Below are positions 1 through 5,982 of a stretch of DNA of 35,552 nucleotides, one piece after another. Position 1 is the stretch's first letter. Every line of letters begins with the position of its first letter. The notes under the pieces were generated by a model, which worked only from the letters and a program-made list of their open reading frames with translations, was not told the origin of the DNA and did no database searches. Source of the DNA: a virus; the IMG/VR virus record IMGVR_UViG_3300035670_000733, positions 1 to 35,552 of that record; one strand, written 5' to 3'. Position numbers and translations under genes: made by a program.

Positions 1-136
1 GACGAGAGGGGTTAAAGAGGCAAAGGAGGCTTGCGATCAGCAGATAAAAAAGGGTTGAAGCCAGCCAGCGGCAAGGGGCAATCAGCCATGATCCTAGATC
101 ATTTGCAGCAAGGTGATGGCATTACAGCCCTTGATA
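1..136. repeat. Left copy of the terminal redundancy (contig join)
   Basis: Bases 1-136 repeat at 35417-35552 with two differences, at positions 4 and 10. The two ends are one locus, so the sequence closes into a circle. Positions 2-58 are the last codons of the annealing-protein gene that starts at 34629. Both differences are third-codon-position changes that keep Thr and Gly. The overlap most likely comes from assembling circular or circularly permuted DNA and is not evidence of a physical terminal repeat. Confidence 0.93.
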
Positions 137-294
137 GCCTAAGACTGTACGGCGTGCTACGGCTGGCGGCACGCATTGAGGAACTTAGGAAAGATGGACA
201 CACCATCGTGACGCAAACGGTGCGTGTTGGAAAGAAAGAAATCGCACGTTATTCATTAGTTAAGGAGAAGCAACATGGATCGACCAGACATTGA
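88..294 (+). CDS. Small winged-helix/HTH DNA-binding protein
   Basis: A 68-residue protein. An HTH core lies at about residues 12-39 (ITALDSLRLYG, then LAARIEELRKDGH), followed by a short basic wing (VRVGKKEIARYSL, about 45-57). The layout matches small phage HTH proteins of the PF14090 type, known mainly from sequence. I chose the ATG at 88, preceded by AAGGGG at 73-78; the longer TTG reading from 31 overlaps the previous gene. It lies between the annealing protein and the SSB-like gene, so it may regulate or accompany the recombination block. Target unknown. Confidence 0.75.
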   Translation: MILDHLQQGDGITALDSLRLYGVLRLAARIEELRKDGHTIVTQTVRVGKKEIARYSLVKEKQHGSTRH

Positions 295-559
295 ACGCAA
301 GATGGGTACAGGGGTGCTACTGAGCAATCGTAACAAGAAGTCGCCTAGTAGCCCTGATTGGCGTGGTGAACTCAAAGTATCTGAACACTACGCACCGGGT
401 GACACTATCAAGCTGGCAGCATGGACTAAGGACACGAAAGGGGGTGCGCTAATTTCGATCAAAGAAGATACTTGGGTGCCGCCTGAGAGTACCGGCCCCG
501 GCAATGTCAACCCTTTCCCTAGCAAGCGGAAAGATGATGGTGATATCCCTTTTAATTAA
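275..559 (+). CDS. Possible single-stranded DNA-binding protein (SSB-like tail)
   Basis: A 94-residue protein starting at an ATG 8 bases after AAGGAG and overlapping the HTH gene by 20 bases. The middle (RGELKV, then DTIKLAAWTKDTKGGALISIK) reads as short beta strands, as in small OB-fold phage proteins. The C-terminus DDGDIPFN closely resembles the acidic tip of bacterial SSB, which recruits replication and repair partners. Its place after exonuclease and annealing genes fits a ssDNA role. The tip is seen directly; the OB fold is inferred. It could instead be an unrelated small beta protein. Confidence 0.55.
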   Translation: MDRPDIERKMGTGVLLSNRNKKSPSSPDWRGELKVSEHYAPGDTIKLAAWTKDTKGGALISIKEDTWVPPESTGPGNVNPFPSKRKDDGDIPFN

Positions 560-602
560 AACGGGTCTATAATGGTTGTATTCCCTGCACAAGGAGTACA
601 GC

Positions 603-1049
603 ATGATTCGTTTCAAAACTTGTTTTAAGTGCGAAGTTGAAAAGCCCCTTGATGAGTTTTATAAACACGCAAAGATGAGTGATGGGCATCTCAATAAGTG
701 CAAGCAATGCGCAAAGAAAGATGTCCATCAACATCGAGCAAAGAACTTGGAAAGGGTTCGTCAATATGACAGAGAGCGTGCAAAACTTGCTCACCGTATT
801 GCAGCAACTACGGATGTTACAAGAGCATGGAGAGCGGAAGATAAGAGAAGAGGCTATGCCCACAAAGCTGTTGCTAAGGCTTTGCGACATGGAACTCTTC
901 TTAGGGAGCCATGCTGTAGATGTGGAAACCAAAAAAGCCTTGCTCACCATGAAGACTACGACAAGCCATTAGACGTCATGTGGCTTTGTCAAGTATGTCA
1001 TAAGCAACGACACGCTGAGATAAACAAACTTCTGATGGAGGTCACATGA
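603..1049 (+). CDS. HNH endonuclease with an N-terminal zinc knuckle
   Basis: A 148-residue basic protein. Two CxxC pairs near the N-terminus (C7/C10 and C33/C36) form a zinc knuckle. A charged linker leads to a C-terminal HNH-type site: cysteines at 104-107, a His pair at 115-116 (AHHEDYDKPLDV), then C129-x2-C132-H133 and H137. This is the pattern of free-standing phage HNH nucleases. The ATG at 603 is preceded by AAGGAG; the upstream in-frame ATG at 576 lacks a site. The gene overlaps the next by ATGA. It is probably a selfish or homing-type nuclease, but a DNA-processing role is possible. Confidence 0.75.
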   Translation: MIRFKTCFKCEVEKPLDEFYKHAKMSDGHLNKCKQCAKKDVHQHRAKNLERVRQYDRERAKLAHRIAATTDVTRAWRAEDKRRGYAHKAVAKALRHGTLLREPCCRCGNQKSLAHHEDYDKPLDVMWLCQVCHKQRHAEINKLLMEVT

Positions 1050-1192
1050 AATACCTATTTGCGCTATGGTTAGCGATTACAGCACCACTGGTTTGGGCAA
1101 GCTGCACTTACAATACCTACTGTGATAGCGGTCGTTGTGTGACTTGCACAACGTGCTGTTATGGCAATAGCTGTCAGACAAACTGCTATTAA
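1046..1192 (+). CDS. Secreted eight-cysteine miniprotein
   Basis: A 48-residue reading frame whose ATG overlaps the HNH stop (ATGA), with GATGGAGG just upstream. Residues 1-18 form a signal peptide ending LVWA. The remaining 30 residues contain eight cysteines, including a CC pair, and end SCQTNCY. Disulfide bonding after export to the periplasm is likely. The W at -3 makes a lipoprotein site poor, though the mature chain begins SC. I recognise no characterised family. Roles in envelope change, superinfection exclusion or lysis are speculation. The clean translational coupling argues that it is real. Confidence 0.7.
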   Translation: MKYLFALWLAITAPLVWASCTYNTYCDSGRCVTCTTCCYGNSCQTNCY

Positions 1193-1275
1193 CTTTTAAC
1201 GGGGAAAGCGGATTCTGGTTTGATGATTAACGTCGTCAAGGATAGAGCCAGTGCAGCGAGTACCCGACCCCCACC

Positions 1276-1635
1276 ATGAGCAAACTTAACAGGCAGCGTG
1301 GCGCAAGCTATGAACGTGAAGTCGCCAATGCGATATTTGATCAGCTAGGCATACGCATTCGTCGCAACCTGAAGCAGTATCAGGTGTCGGATGAAGGTGA
1401 CTTAATCCTTGGCAAATATCTCATTGAATGCAAACGCAGACGCAAGATTGCAGTGTATGATTTTATGGAGCAAGCAGAGAAGGCTTGCGAGATAGGTCAA
1501 ATACCCCTTGTGATCATGCGTGAGGATGGTAATAAGTCTTTAGCCATGCTCAGACTTCCCGACTTACTGACTCTGTTAGGTAACGAATTAACCCCCCATC
1601 AGCCACAGGATGAACCTTCGCCTGAAGGTAGTTAG
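1276..1635 (+). CDS. PD-(D/E)XK nuclease, Holliday-junction-resolvase-like
   Basis: A 119-residue protein with the archaeal Hjc-like pattern of a single-domain PD-(D/E)XK nuclease: GASYEREVANAI at 9-20 (E13), a GD at 41-42, and ECK at 51-53. A helix (YDFMEQAEKAC) and a strand (PLVIMRE) follow. Enzymes of this type cut branched DNA, which suits recombination intermediates or branch removal before packaging. The ATG at 1276 has only a weak ribosome site. It sits downstream of the exonuclease, annealing and SSB-like genes. Another PD-(D/E)XK specificity cannot be excluded. Confidence 0.7.
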   Translation: MSKLNRQRGASYEREVANAIFDQLGIRIRRNLKQYQVSDEGDLILGKYLIECKRRRKIAVYDFMEQAEKACEIGQIPLVIMREDGNKSLAMLRLPDLLTLLGNELTPHQPQDEPSPEGS

Positions 1636-1644
1636 GAGCGTTGC

Positions 1645-1672
1645 GGGGCGCAGCGTCACTGTGGCACGCCCC
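1645..1672 (+). other. GC-rich inverted repeat before the HNH gene
   Basis: GGGGCG at 1645-1650 pairs with CGCCCC at 1667-1672 across a 16-base loop. No T tract follows, so it is not a typical terminator. It ends 17 bases before the next ATG and could shape translation of the HNH gene. Confidence 0.3.
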
Positions 1673-1689
1673 ACCCTTACGGAGATCAC

Positions 1690-2157
1690 ATGAGCAAAAC
1701 TAAAGAGATTACTAAAGAAAGAATCGAATCCAAGGTCGAGCGAATCCCTGAAGCCGGTTGCTGGATATGGATGGGTACAACTACTGTTCGAGGTTATGGG
1801 CAGATTGAAAGCCACAGCAGAAAACACTACGCACACAGGGCAAGTTATCAAGCCTTTATCGGAGAAATACCGGAAGGTATGTATGTTTGCCATGCTTGCG
1901 ACAACGTGTATTGCGTCAATCCAGCCCACCTGTTTTTAGGTACTCAAAAGCAAAACTTGCAGGACATGGCAAAGAAGGGACGCAGCACGATTGGGGAGCG
2001 CAATCCAATGGCAAAATTAACTGAAGCTGATGTCAAAGACATTAAATACCTGTTAGGCACGGGTGTTTCGGTTAAATCTTTGTCTTTGGAATATGGCGTT
2101 ACAACATCGTCAATTAATCAAATTAAAACAGGAATAAGGTGGACTCATGTCAAATAA
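1690..2157 (+). CDS. HNH homing endonuclease (HNH_3 type) with C-terminal HTH
   Basis: A 155-residue protein starting after GGAGATC. It has the HNH_3 pattern: an N-terminal GCWIWMG segment (23-29), HRASYQ (49-54), then C67-H68-x-C70-D71 and C75-V-N77-P-A-H80. Residues about 108-150 look like an HTH segment, as in free-standing phage homing nucleases. It cuts DNA to spread its own gene. The next gene overlaps its end by 11 bases. It lies within 55 bases of the resolvase-like gene, a typical insertion spot for such selfish genes. Confidence 0.82.
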   Translation: MSKTKEITKERIESKVERIPEAGCWIWMGTTTVRGYGQIESHSRKHYAHRASYQAFIGEIPEGMYVCHACDNVYCVNPAHLFLGTQKQNLQDMAKKGRSTIGERNPMAKLTEADVKDIKYLLGTGVSVKSLSLEYGVTTSSINQIKTGIRWTHVK

Positions 2158-2872
2158 ACATATCTTTATAGCGACGCCAATGTTTGGTGGGCAGTGTACT
2201 GGTGTATATGTTCAGTCGTTGATTAACCTGATCAATGTCTTAGGTGCCAAGGGTTACAAGACTTCTTGCGCCTTTATGTTCAATGAAAGCCTGATTACTC
2301 GCGCACGTTGCAACATGGCGCATCAATTCCTGCAAGGAGATGCTGATTACCTATTCTGGATTGACGCTGACATCAAGTTTCGGGCAGAGGATGCAGTCAA
2401 AATGCTTGAGGCCGATGTTGATGTCATAGGTGGAATCTATCCAAAGAAGGAAATCAATTGGCAATTGGTTAAGCAAGCGGTGCTGGATGGCAAAGAGAAC
2501 TTGCAAAACCACACAGGTAGCTTTGTGGTCAATCTGCTAGAAGGCGAGTCTTCTATTACCGTGCCAGTAGATCAGCCATGTGAGGTATCAGCCCTTGGTA
2601 CTGGTTTCATGCTGGTTAAGCGTGATGTCTTTGAGCAATTGAAGCCTCACACAGACACCTACGTTAGCGACATGACGCACTTGGCAGGGCAGGAAATCTA
2701 CGCTTTCTTCCTTGATCCCATTGATCCAAAGAGCAAACGCTTGTTGTCAGAGGATTACTTCTTTTGTCACCAGTGGCGCAAGATTGGCGGCAAGATTTAT
2801 GCGGCACCTTGGTGCCAAATGGGTCACATGGGAACCTATCTGTTTGAAGGCGGCTTGATGGGTGCTGAGTGA
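2147..2872 (+). CDS. Glycosyltransferase-like (GT-A fold) protein
   Basis: A 241-residue protein beginning with a strand and nucleotide-sugar-type start (HIFIATPMFGG). A DxD-like metal site, WIDADIKF, has its DAD at 73-75, and VIGGIYPKK and GTGFMLVKRDVF follow. These are hallmarks of GT-A family 2-like transferases carried by phages. Possible acceptors are host surface glycans, the virion or DNA; the sequence does not say. It is the last rightward gene and runs up to the terminator at 2872-2899. It overlaps the HNH gene, so the two are probably co-translated. Confidence 0.72.
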   Translation: MSNKHIFIATPMFGGQCTGVYVQSLINLINVLGAKGYKTSCAFMFNESLITRARCNMAHQFLQGDADYLFWIDADIKFRAEDAVKMLEADVDVIGGIYPKKEINWQLVKQAVLDGKENLQNHTGSFVVNLLEGESSITVPVDQPCEVSALGTGFMLVKRDVFEQLKPHTDTYVSDMTHLAGQEIYAFFLDPIDPKSKRLLSEDYFFCHQWRKIGGKIYAAPWCQMGHMGTYLFEGGLMGAE

Positions 2873-2899
2873 AAAAAACCCCGCCAGAGGAAGGCGGGG
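2872..2899 (-). terminator. Rho-independent terminator of the leftward virion operon
   Basis: CCCCGCC (2879-2885) pairs with GGCGGGG (2893-2899) around a 7-base loop. Read on the minus strand the stem is followed by seven T (2872-2878). It stops leftward transcription after the 50-residue gene and lies where the arms converge. The plus strand lacks a T run. A second short dyad, GCCTAG/CTAGGC at 2905-2924, stands beside it. Confidence 0.88.
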
Positions 2900-2933
2900 T
2901 GAAAGCCTAGAGGGAAGACTAGGCCAGCAGCGA

Positions 2934-3086
2934 TTAGCGTTTCGTCTTGCGTGCAGTCTTGGCTGACTTGCGAAATGCAGCTTCGGTGGGCGCACCCTTA
3001 CTTCCGGGCTTTCTCATGCGCTCACCACTTCCAGCTTTGATTCTGGCACGTTTAGCATGAATATTGCTATAGAGTCCTTCTTTCAT
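2934..3086 (-). CDS. Small basic phage protein (50 aa)
   Basis: A 50-residue lysine- and arginine-rich protein whose ATG overlaps the methyltransferase stop (ATGA). It begins MKEGLYSNIHAKRARI and has an RMRKPGSKGAPT segment. The pattern recalls tiny conserved proteins of environmental phages with no known role. It is the last leftward gene, 35 bases before the terminator stem. The basic charge suggests nucleic-acid binding, perhaps packaged with DNA; this is inference. Confidence 0.72.
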   Translation of the reverse strand: MKEGLYSNIHAKRARIKAGSGERMRKPGSKGAPTEAAFRKSAKTARKTKR

Positions 3087-3595
3087 TTGATCCCCCAAAA
3101 GTATAAGTCGTGAACCGTATCATTACTTATAAATTCATAGACTTTGAATACTGACAAATCTATTTCCTGCCGCACATCTTCTTCGGTCAAGTTGCGGTAG
3201 TAGTCACCGCAGAATGGCGCATCAGCCGGACTGGTGCGTGGTGTGCCATGTTCCTTGCGTCCAGTGGTAGCACAGCTAAAGAATACCAAACCTGACGCCA
3301 TCCTGATCATGTTTTTTAGCGTCGCCACCCATTCAGGGTTATGCTCAAAACATTCACAACTTGCAACAACGTCAAAACTATCATTTTGATAGGTGAGGTC
3401 TTCCCCTCTAGCCACCACATCAACGTCGGCTCCCTCGCCAAGATCAACCCCAACATAGGTACATTGCTCAAAGAATGGTCTGATTGAACCGTTGATATTA
3501 AGACTGCCTATTTCTAGAACGCTCTTGCGAATGAAGTATTCAGGAAACTTATGACGCAAGCCAGCCACAAAGTCTAACTGCGCTTGATGACTCAT
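3083..3595 (-). CDS. Class I SAM-dependent methyltransferase
   Basis: A 170-residue protein with a Rossmann-type SAM site: VLEIGSLN (about 26-33, the glycine loop in a shortened form), YVGVDLGEG with the acidic D51, and FDVVASCECFEH as the post-II/IV strand region. It resembles Methyltransf_11-type enzymes that act on small molecules or sugars. It has no DPPY/NPPY, so a DNA adenine methylase is unlikely. The start overlaps the previous stop (ATGA). In phages such genes often accompany glycosyltransferases; the substrate is unknown. Confidence 0.75.
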   Translation of the reverse strand: MSHQAQLDFVAGLRHKFPEYFIRKSVLEIGSLNINGSIRPFFEQCTYVGVDLGEGADVDVVARGEDLTYQNDSFDVVASCECFEHNPEWVATLKNMIRMASGLVFFSCATTGRKEHGTPRTSPADAPFCGDYYRNLTEEDVRQEIDLSVFKVYEFISNDTVHDLYFWGIK

Positions 3596-3855
3596 CGGCA
3601 GTTCCAGCGACGTAGCGAAGCCTTTGCCCGTGTCGCTGGCCCTTTAGCCTTGCGTACTACACCAGCCATACGCGCACAGAAACTAGCCTTGCGGCCTGCA
3701 TCCTTTTTCGTCCTTGGATTCGGCGCAGGAGGCTTTAGATTGCTGCCAGTCTCGCGGTTAAGTTTAGCCCTACCTTTCGCAGTCAAACCAGCACCCTTGC
3801 TCACAGGTAGCTTCTCACCGCGCCCAATAGCCAGACTGACACCTTTCTTAGCCAT
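3592..3855 (-). CDS. DUF6321-like basic protein
   Basis: An 87-residue very basic protein (MAKKGVSLAIGRGEK, GAGLTAKGRAKLNRETGSN, PNPRTKKDAGRKASFCARM, ending RAKASLRRWNC R). The order of these blocks matches what I know of the DUF6321 phage family, which has no assigned role. The ATG at 3855 follows GGAG and overlaps the peptidase stop by one base; an upstream GTG at 3867 is less likely. The conserved C and W suggest a folded core. It may bind DNA inside the capsid, but this is unproven. Confidence 0.72.
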   Translation of the reverse strand: MAKKGVSLAIGRGEKLPVSKGAGLTAKGRAKLNRETGSNLKPPAPNPRTKKDAGRKASFCARMAGVVRKAKGPATRAKASLRRWNCR

Positions 3856-4229
3856 TAGTAACTCCACACGTTTGGTCTAGGTGGCGCTTGTACCGTGTCC
3901 ACATGGATGAATCGACCAGCGCCCTTTTGCTGCACGCCAATGCCGGTAAAGCCTAGCTTGGCAGCAAGCGTTAGGACTTCATGCGCAGCTCTACCATCCA
4001 CGCCAATATCAGCAGCAAGACCCGTCGTGTGTGCGCCAGAGGTCTTCTTAGCAGCCTCAATGGGATGCTTTGAGCAACGGTAGCCAGAAGTAATCCGCAA
4101 GGGCTTGCCATACAAGGTGCGCAACTCTTGCAGCTTCTCCATGAACTCAGGCTTCATTTCGTTCTTACCGCAATGCTTGCAGTCAAACTCAATGGCCTGA
4201 AAACTGGGGTACTTTGACCAGTCCATCAT
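3855..4229 (-). CDS. Endolysin: M15-type D,D-/L,D-carboxypeptidase or endopeptidase
   Basis: A 124-residue peptidoglycan peptidase of the Peptidase_M15_3 type. ITSGYRCSKHP (46-56) precedes the zinc site GAHTTGLAADI, with H67 and D74, and the third ligand region is GRFIHVD (H109, D111). It cuts peptide cross-links to lyse the host. No signal peptide is visible, so release depends on the holin just upstream. The ATG at 4229 lies in ATGATG over the holin stop; the ATG at 4226 is equally possible. An N-terminal CxxC (C17/C20) is an extra feature. Confidence 0.87.
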   Translation of the reverse strand: MMDWSKYPSFQAIEFDCKHCGKNEMKPEFMEKLQELRTLYGKPLRITSGYRCSKHPIEAAKKTSGAHTTGLAADIGVDGRAAHEVLTLAAKLGFTGIGVQQKGAGRFIHVDTVQAPPRPNVWSY

Positions 4230-4633
4230 TTAGCCGCCACTCCCTGAATCTTCTCGACGGTACGCAAGGCACCTAGTCCTAGCATTCCCATTAGCACCGG
4301 CAGCATTTCAGACAAGTCGGCAGGACTTAGATTGATGTCGTAGTGAGCAAACGCTGCAATGGTCTTGGCAATGCTAATCCCAATCCAGTTCCAAGCGCAG
4401 GCAGCACCACATATCCAACCGATAAAAGGACGCCAACCAGAAACAAAAACGGAAGCATTGCCAGCTTCCACTTTGTTAATCTCTAGTTGCCCCATGATCT
4501 GCTGCAACTCACCAGACTGTTGCAACTTAAACAGTTCTAGTTTGGCAGCAGCGGCCTGCGTTGGATCAGGCCACACACGGTCTATGACCTTGCTGCCAAT
4601 GTTGAGAATAGCGCTGATAGGATCGAGCGACAT
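4226..4633 (-). CDS. Holin, 3TM type
   Basis: A 135-residue membrane protein. A soluble helical start carrying WPDPTQAAAAKLEL is followed by hydrophobic segments around FVSGWRPFIGWICGAACAW, GISIAKTIAAFAHY and MLPVLMGMLGLGALRTVEK. The GWRPFIGW block and overall order match the Holin_3TM/gene-transfer-agent holin family. It forms the membrane holes that let the peptidase reach the wall. A strong site (GGAGAAGG) precedes the ATG, and the stop overlaps the peptidase start. Confidence 0.85.
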   Translation of the reverse strand: MSLDPISAILNIGSKVIDRVWPDPTQAAAAKLELFKLQQSGELQQIMGQLEINKVEAGNASVFVSGWRPFIGWICGAACAWNWIGISIAKTIAAFAHYDINLSPADLSEMLPVLMGMLGLGALRTVEKIQGVAAK

Positions 4634-4980
4634 TACAAACCTTCTCCCGGCGTGATGTACAGCTTGGCATTGTTGTGAGGCGCAATGATGCGAACGTAGG
4701 TAGTCTTACCGGGGCCAACCTGCGGCCCAGTAAATACCTTCTCCGCATACGGTGCAATTGCCACCACAGCAGCACCATTCTCTGTTGGGATAGTCGCAGT
4801 AATGTTGGCAGTCTGACCATAGGCCACAAACACTGGATCATTCTTGTCCGGGTTAAATACAAAGTATTGATTGACCGGGCTAACCGCAGTGATCGAGACA
4901 ACATTACCCTCAGTGTTTGCAGTGGCAGCAGTTGCTACCACGCAATTCCCCATAGGCTGAAAGGCAATATTGTTAGCCAT
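4633..4980 (-). CDS. Small beta-rich virion-type protein (paralogue of 14356-14688)
   Basis: A 115-residue protein of beta-prone segments. Start, core and end resemble the 110-residue protein at 14356-14688: MA-N--F---GN-VV-TAAT at the start, an NQY near residue 38, and YITPG(E/D)G at the end. This is likely an internal duplication of a jelly-roll-like decoration or fibre-associated protein. It stands just before the holin, far from the fibre cluster. Function is unknown; a virion role is inferred from its relative. Confidence 0.68.
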   Translation of the reverse strand: MANNIAFQPMGNCVVATAATANTEGNVVSITAVSPVNQYFVFNPDKNDPVFVAYGQTANITATIPTENGAAVVAIAPYAEKVFTGPQVGPGKTTYVRIIAPHNNAKLYITPGEGL

Positions 4981-5216
4981 TAGATAATCCTTCCACCACC
5001 AGCATTACCGGGCTTGGATGTTGGCGACTTCTTCTGGTCAGGAGAACCAGAAAAGCACTGCATACCCATGAAGCCCATAGGATTAGTGCGAGTGGGTTTG
5101 CCACGACCATAGGTGTCAGAGATAGAAGCGGAACGATACGCCTCGCCTGCGCTGCCCTTATGATTCTCGCTCGACATCATCACCGTCGTGCTGGTTTTGT
5201 TTATGTTAAGTTTCAT
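4980..5216 (-). CDS. Hypothetical protein (78 aa)
   Basis: A 78-residue polar protein, rich in Ser, Gly and Lys, ending GNAGGGRII. The ATG at 5216 follows AAGGAAA; an in-frame codon at 5231 lacks that support. The text (SSENHKGSAGEAYRS, GRGKPTRTNPMGFMGMQCF) looks disordered and is like small proteins found among virion genes. No family recognised. It overlaps the upstream membrane-protein gene by 11 bases and the next gene by one base, so it is part of the late operon. Confidence 0.6.
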   Translation of the reverse strand: MKLNINKTSTTVMMSSENHKGSAGEAYRSASISDTYGRGKPTRTNPMGFMGMQCFSGSPDQKKSPTSKPGNAGGGRII

Positions 5217-5418
5217 GCGATTTCCTTTCAACGATCATGCACGGCAAGTAAACAAAGACAGCAAAGAAACCTGCCATTGCCATCCTTTCCCATGTTGGTA
5301 CTACCATCGCCCAACAAGCCAACACAAAGCTAAACAACAACGCCAAAAAGGTTAAAGCCTTGTGTGACAATATATCCATTGCAACATTGATAATTCTAAT
5401 AGCAGCCCCGTCAACCAT
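5206..5418 (-). CDS. Small two-helix membrane protein
   Basis: A 70-residue protein with two hydrophobic spans, ALTFLALLFSFVLACWAMVV and MAMAGFFAVFVYLPCMIV, separated by PTWER. The C-terminus is charged (ERKSHET). The ATG at 5418 overlaps the previous stop (TGATG) and has AAGGAG upstream. Being four genes before the holin/peptidase pair, it could be an accessory holin or pinholin-like protein. No spanin pair was found. The lysis role is inferred from topology and place only. Confidence 0.62.
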   Translation of the reverse strand: MVDGAAIRIINVAMDILSHKALTFLALLFSFVLACWAMVVPTWERMAMAGFFAVFVYLPCMIVERKSHET

Positions 5419-5624
5419 CACTCATCTCCTTCATCGTCAGGATTAAAAAATCCTTTGCCCCATTCATCGTCACTGATCTTTTGCTTGATCTGCTCTAGCT
5501 TCAAGACCCTATCTAGTACCTTGGTCTTGTCTGTCAGTGATGCTGTTGAATCATTCATCGTTTGCTTGAGTAGGTCATAGATAGCCTGCTCAAGTTCTGG
5601 ATTCAGCCCCTTTTGTTTTTTCAT
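5418..5624 (-). CDS. Small acidic helical protein (68 aa)
   Basis: A 68-residue protein, mostly helix (PELEQAIYDLLKQTMND, TDKTKVLDRVLKLEQIKQK), with a conserved-looking DDEWGKGFF and an acidic tail. The style recalls the helical small subunits of some phage terminases, but I cannot confirm that. If so, it is far from the large subunit at 24590-26347. Start and stop overlap the neighbours by ATGA and TGATG. Otherwise function unknown. Confidence 0.6.
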   Translation of the reverse strand: MKKQKGLNPELEQAIYDLLKQTMNDSTASLTDKTKVLDRVLKLEQIKQKISDDEWGKGFFNPDDEGDE

Positions 5625-5794
5625 CGCTCCATTTTCCGATTGTCACGTTTCTGACGCATCATGGTAGTCCGAACACTTACCAGCATTGGGCCACCTCGTT
5701 TGTCTGCCATTTGCTTGGCAGATTCTTTCATCCGGCGTAATTCTTCCACGCCAGAGTTCATCTTGTCATTGGTGTTGCCATTGTCGTAATTCAT
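5621..5794 (-). CDS. Small basic helical protein (57 aa)
   Basis: A 57-residue reading frame running MNYDNGNTNDK to DNRKMER. It starts at an ATGA overlap with the DUF6496-like gene and ends at another ATGA overlap. It is rich in Met, Lys and Arg and mainly helical (VEELRRMKESAKQMADKRGG). No family recognised. Coupling at both ends and lack of a gap on either side make a real gene likely. Confidence 0.6.
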   Translation of the reverse strand: MNYDNGNTNDKMNSGVEELRRMKESAKQMADKRGGPMLVSVRTTMMRQKRDNRKMER

Positions 5795-5982
5795 CGCTTG
5801 CTCCCCCGCTTCATACGCGATTTTCCAGCCTTTGAGTACGCAATCGCCACAGCCTGCTTGACAGCTTTACGCACGCTTGCAGGCTTGCTCGTACCAATCT
5901 TGCCGGATTCCTTAAAGCCACGAACCATCTCGCCAATGTTCTTGCTAATGGTTTTAGCACTTTTACCTTTCATTAGGGGCAT
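5791..5982 (-). CDS. DUF6496-like small basic protein
   Basis: A 63-residue protein starting MPLMKGKSAKTISKNIGEM and ending in a basic KAGKSRMKRGSKR stretch, with KQAVAIAYSKAGK in between. This matches the DUF6496 pattern common in phages. It has no known role. I chose the ATG at 5982, which follows AAAGGA, over an upstream codon. The start overlaps the end of the large virion gene. The strong charge suggests DNA association. Confidence 0.75.
   Translation of the reverse strand: MPLMKGKSAKTISKNIGEMVRGFKESGKIGTSKPASVRKAVKQAVAIAYSKAGKSRMKRGSKR

Noticed and set aside
3584-3880. A plus-strand frame opposite the DUF6321-like gene
   Set aside because: Mirror of a basic, GC-rich gene; no site and no neighbour on that strand.
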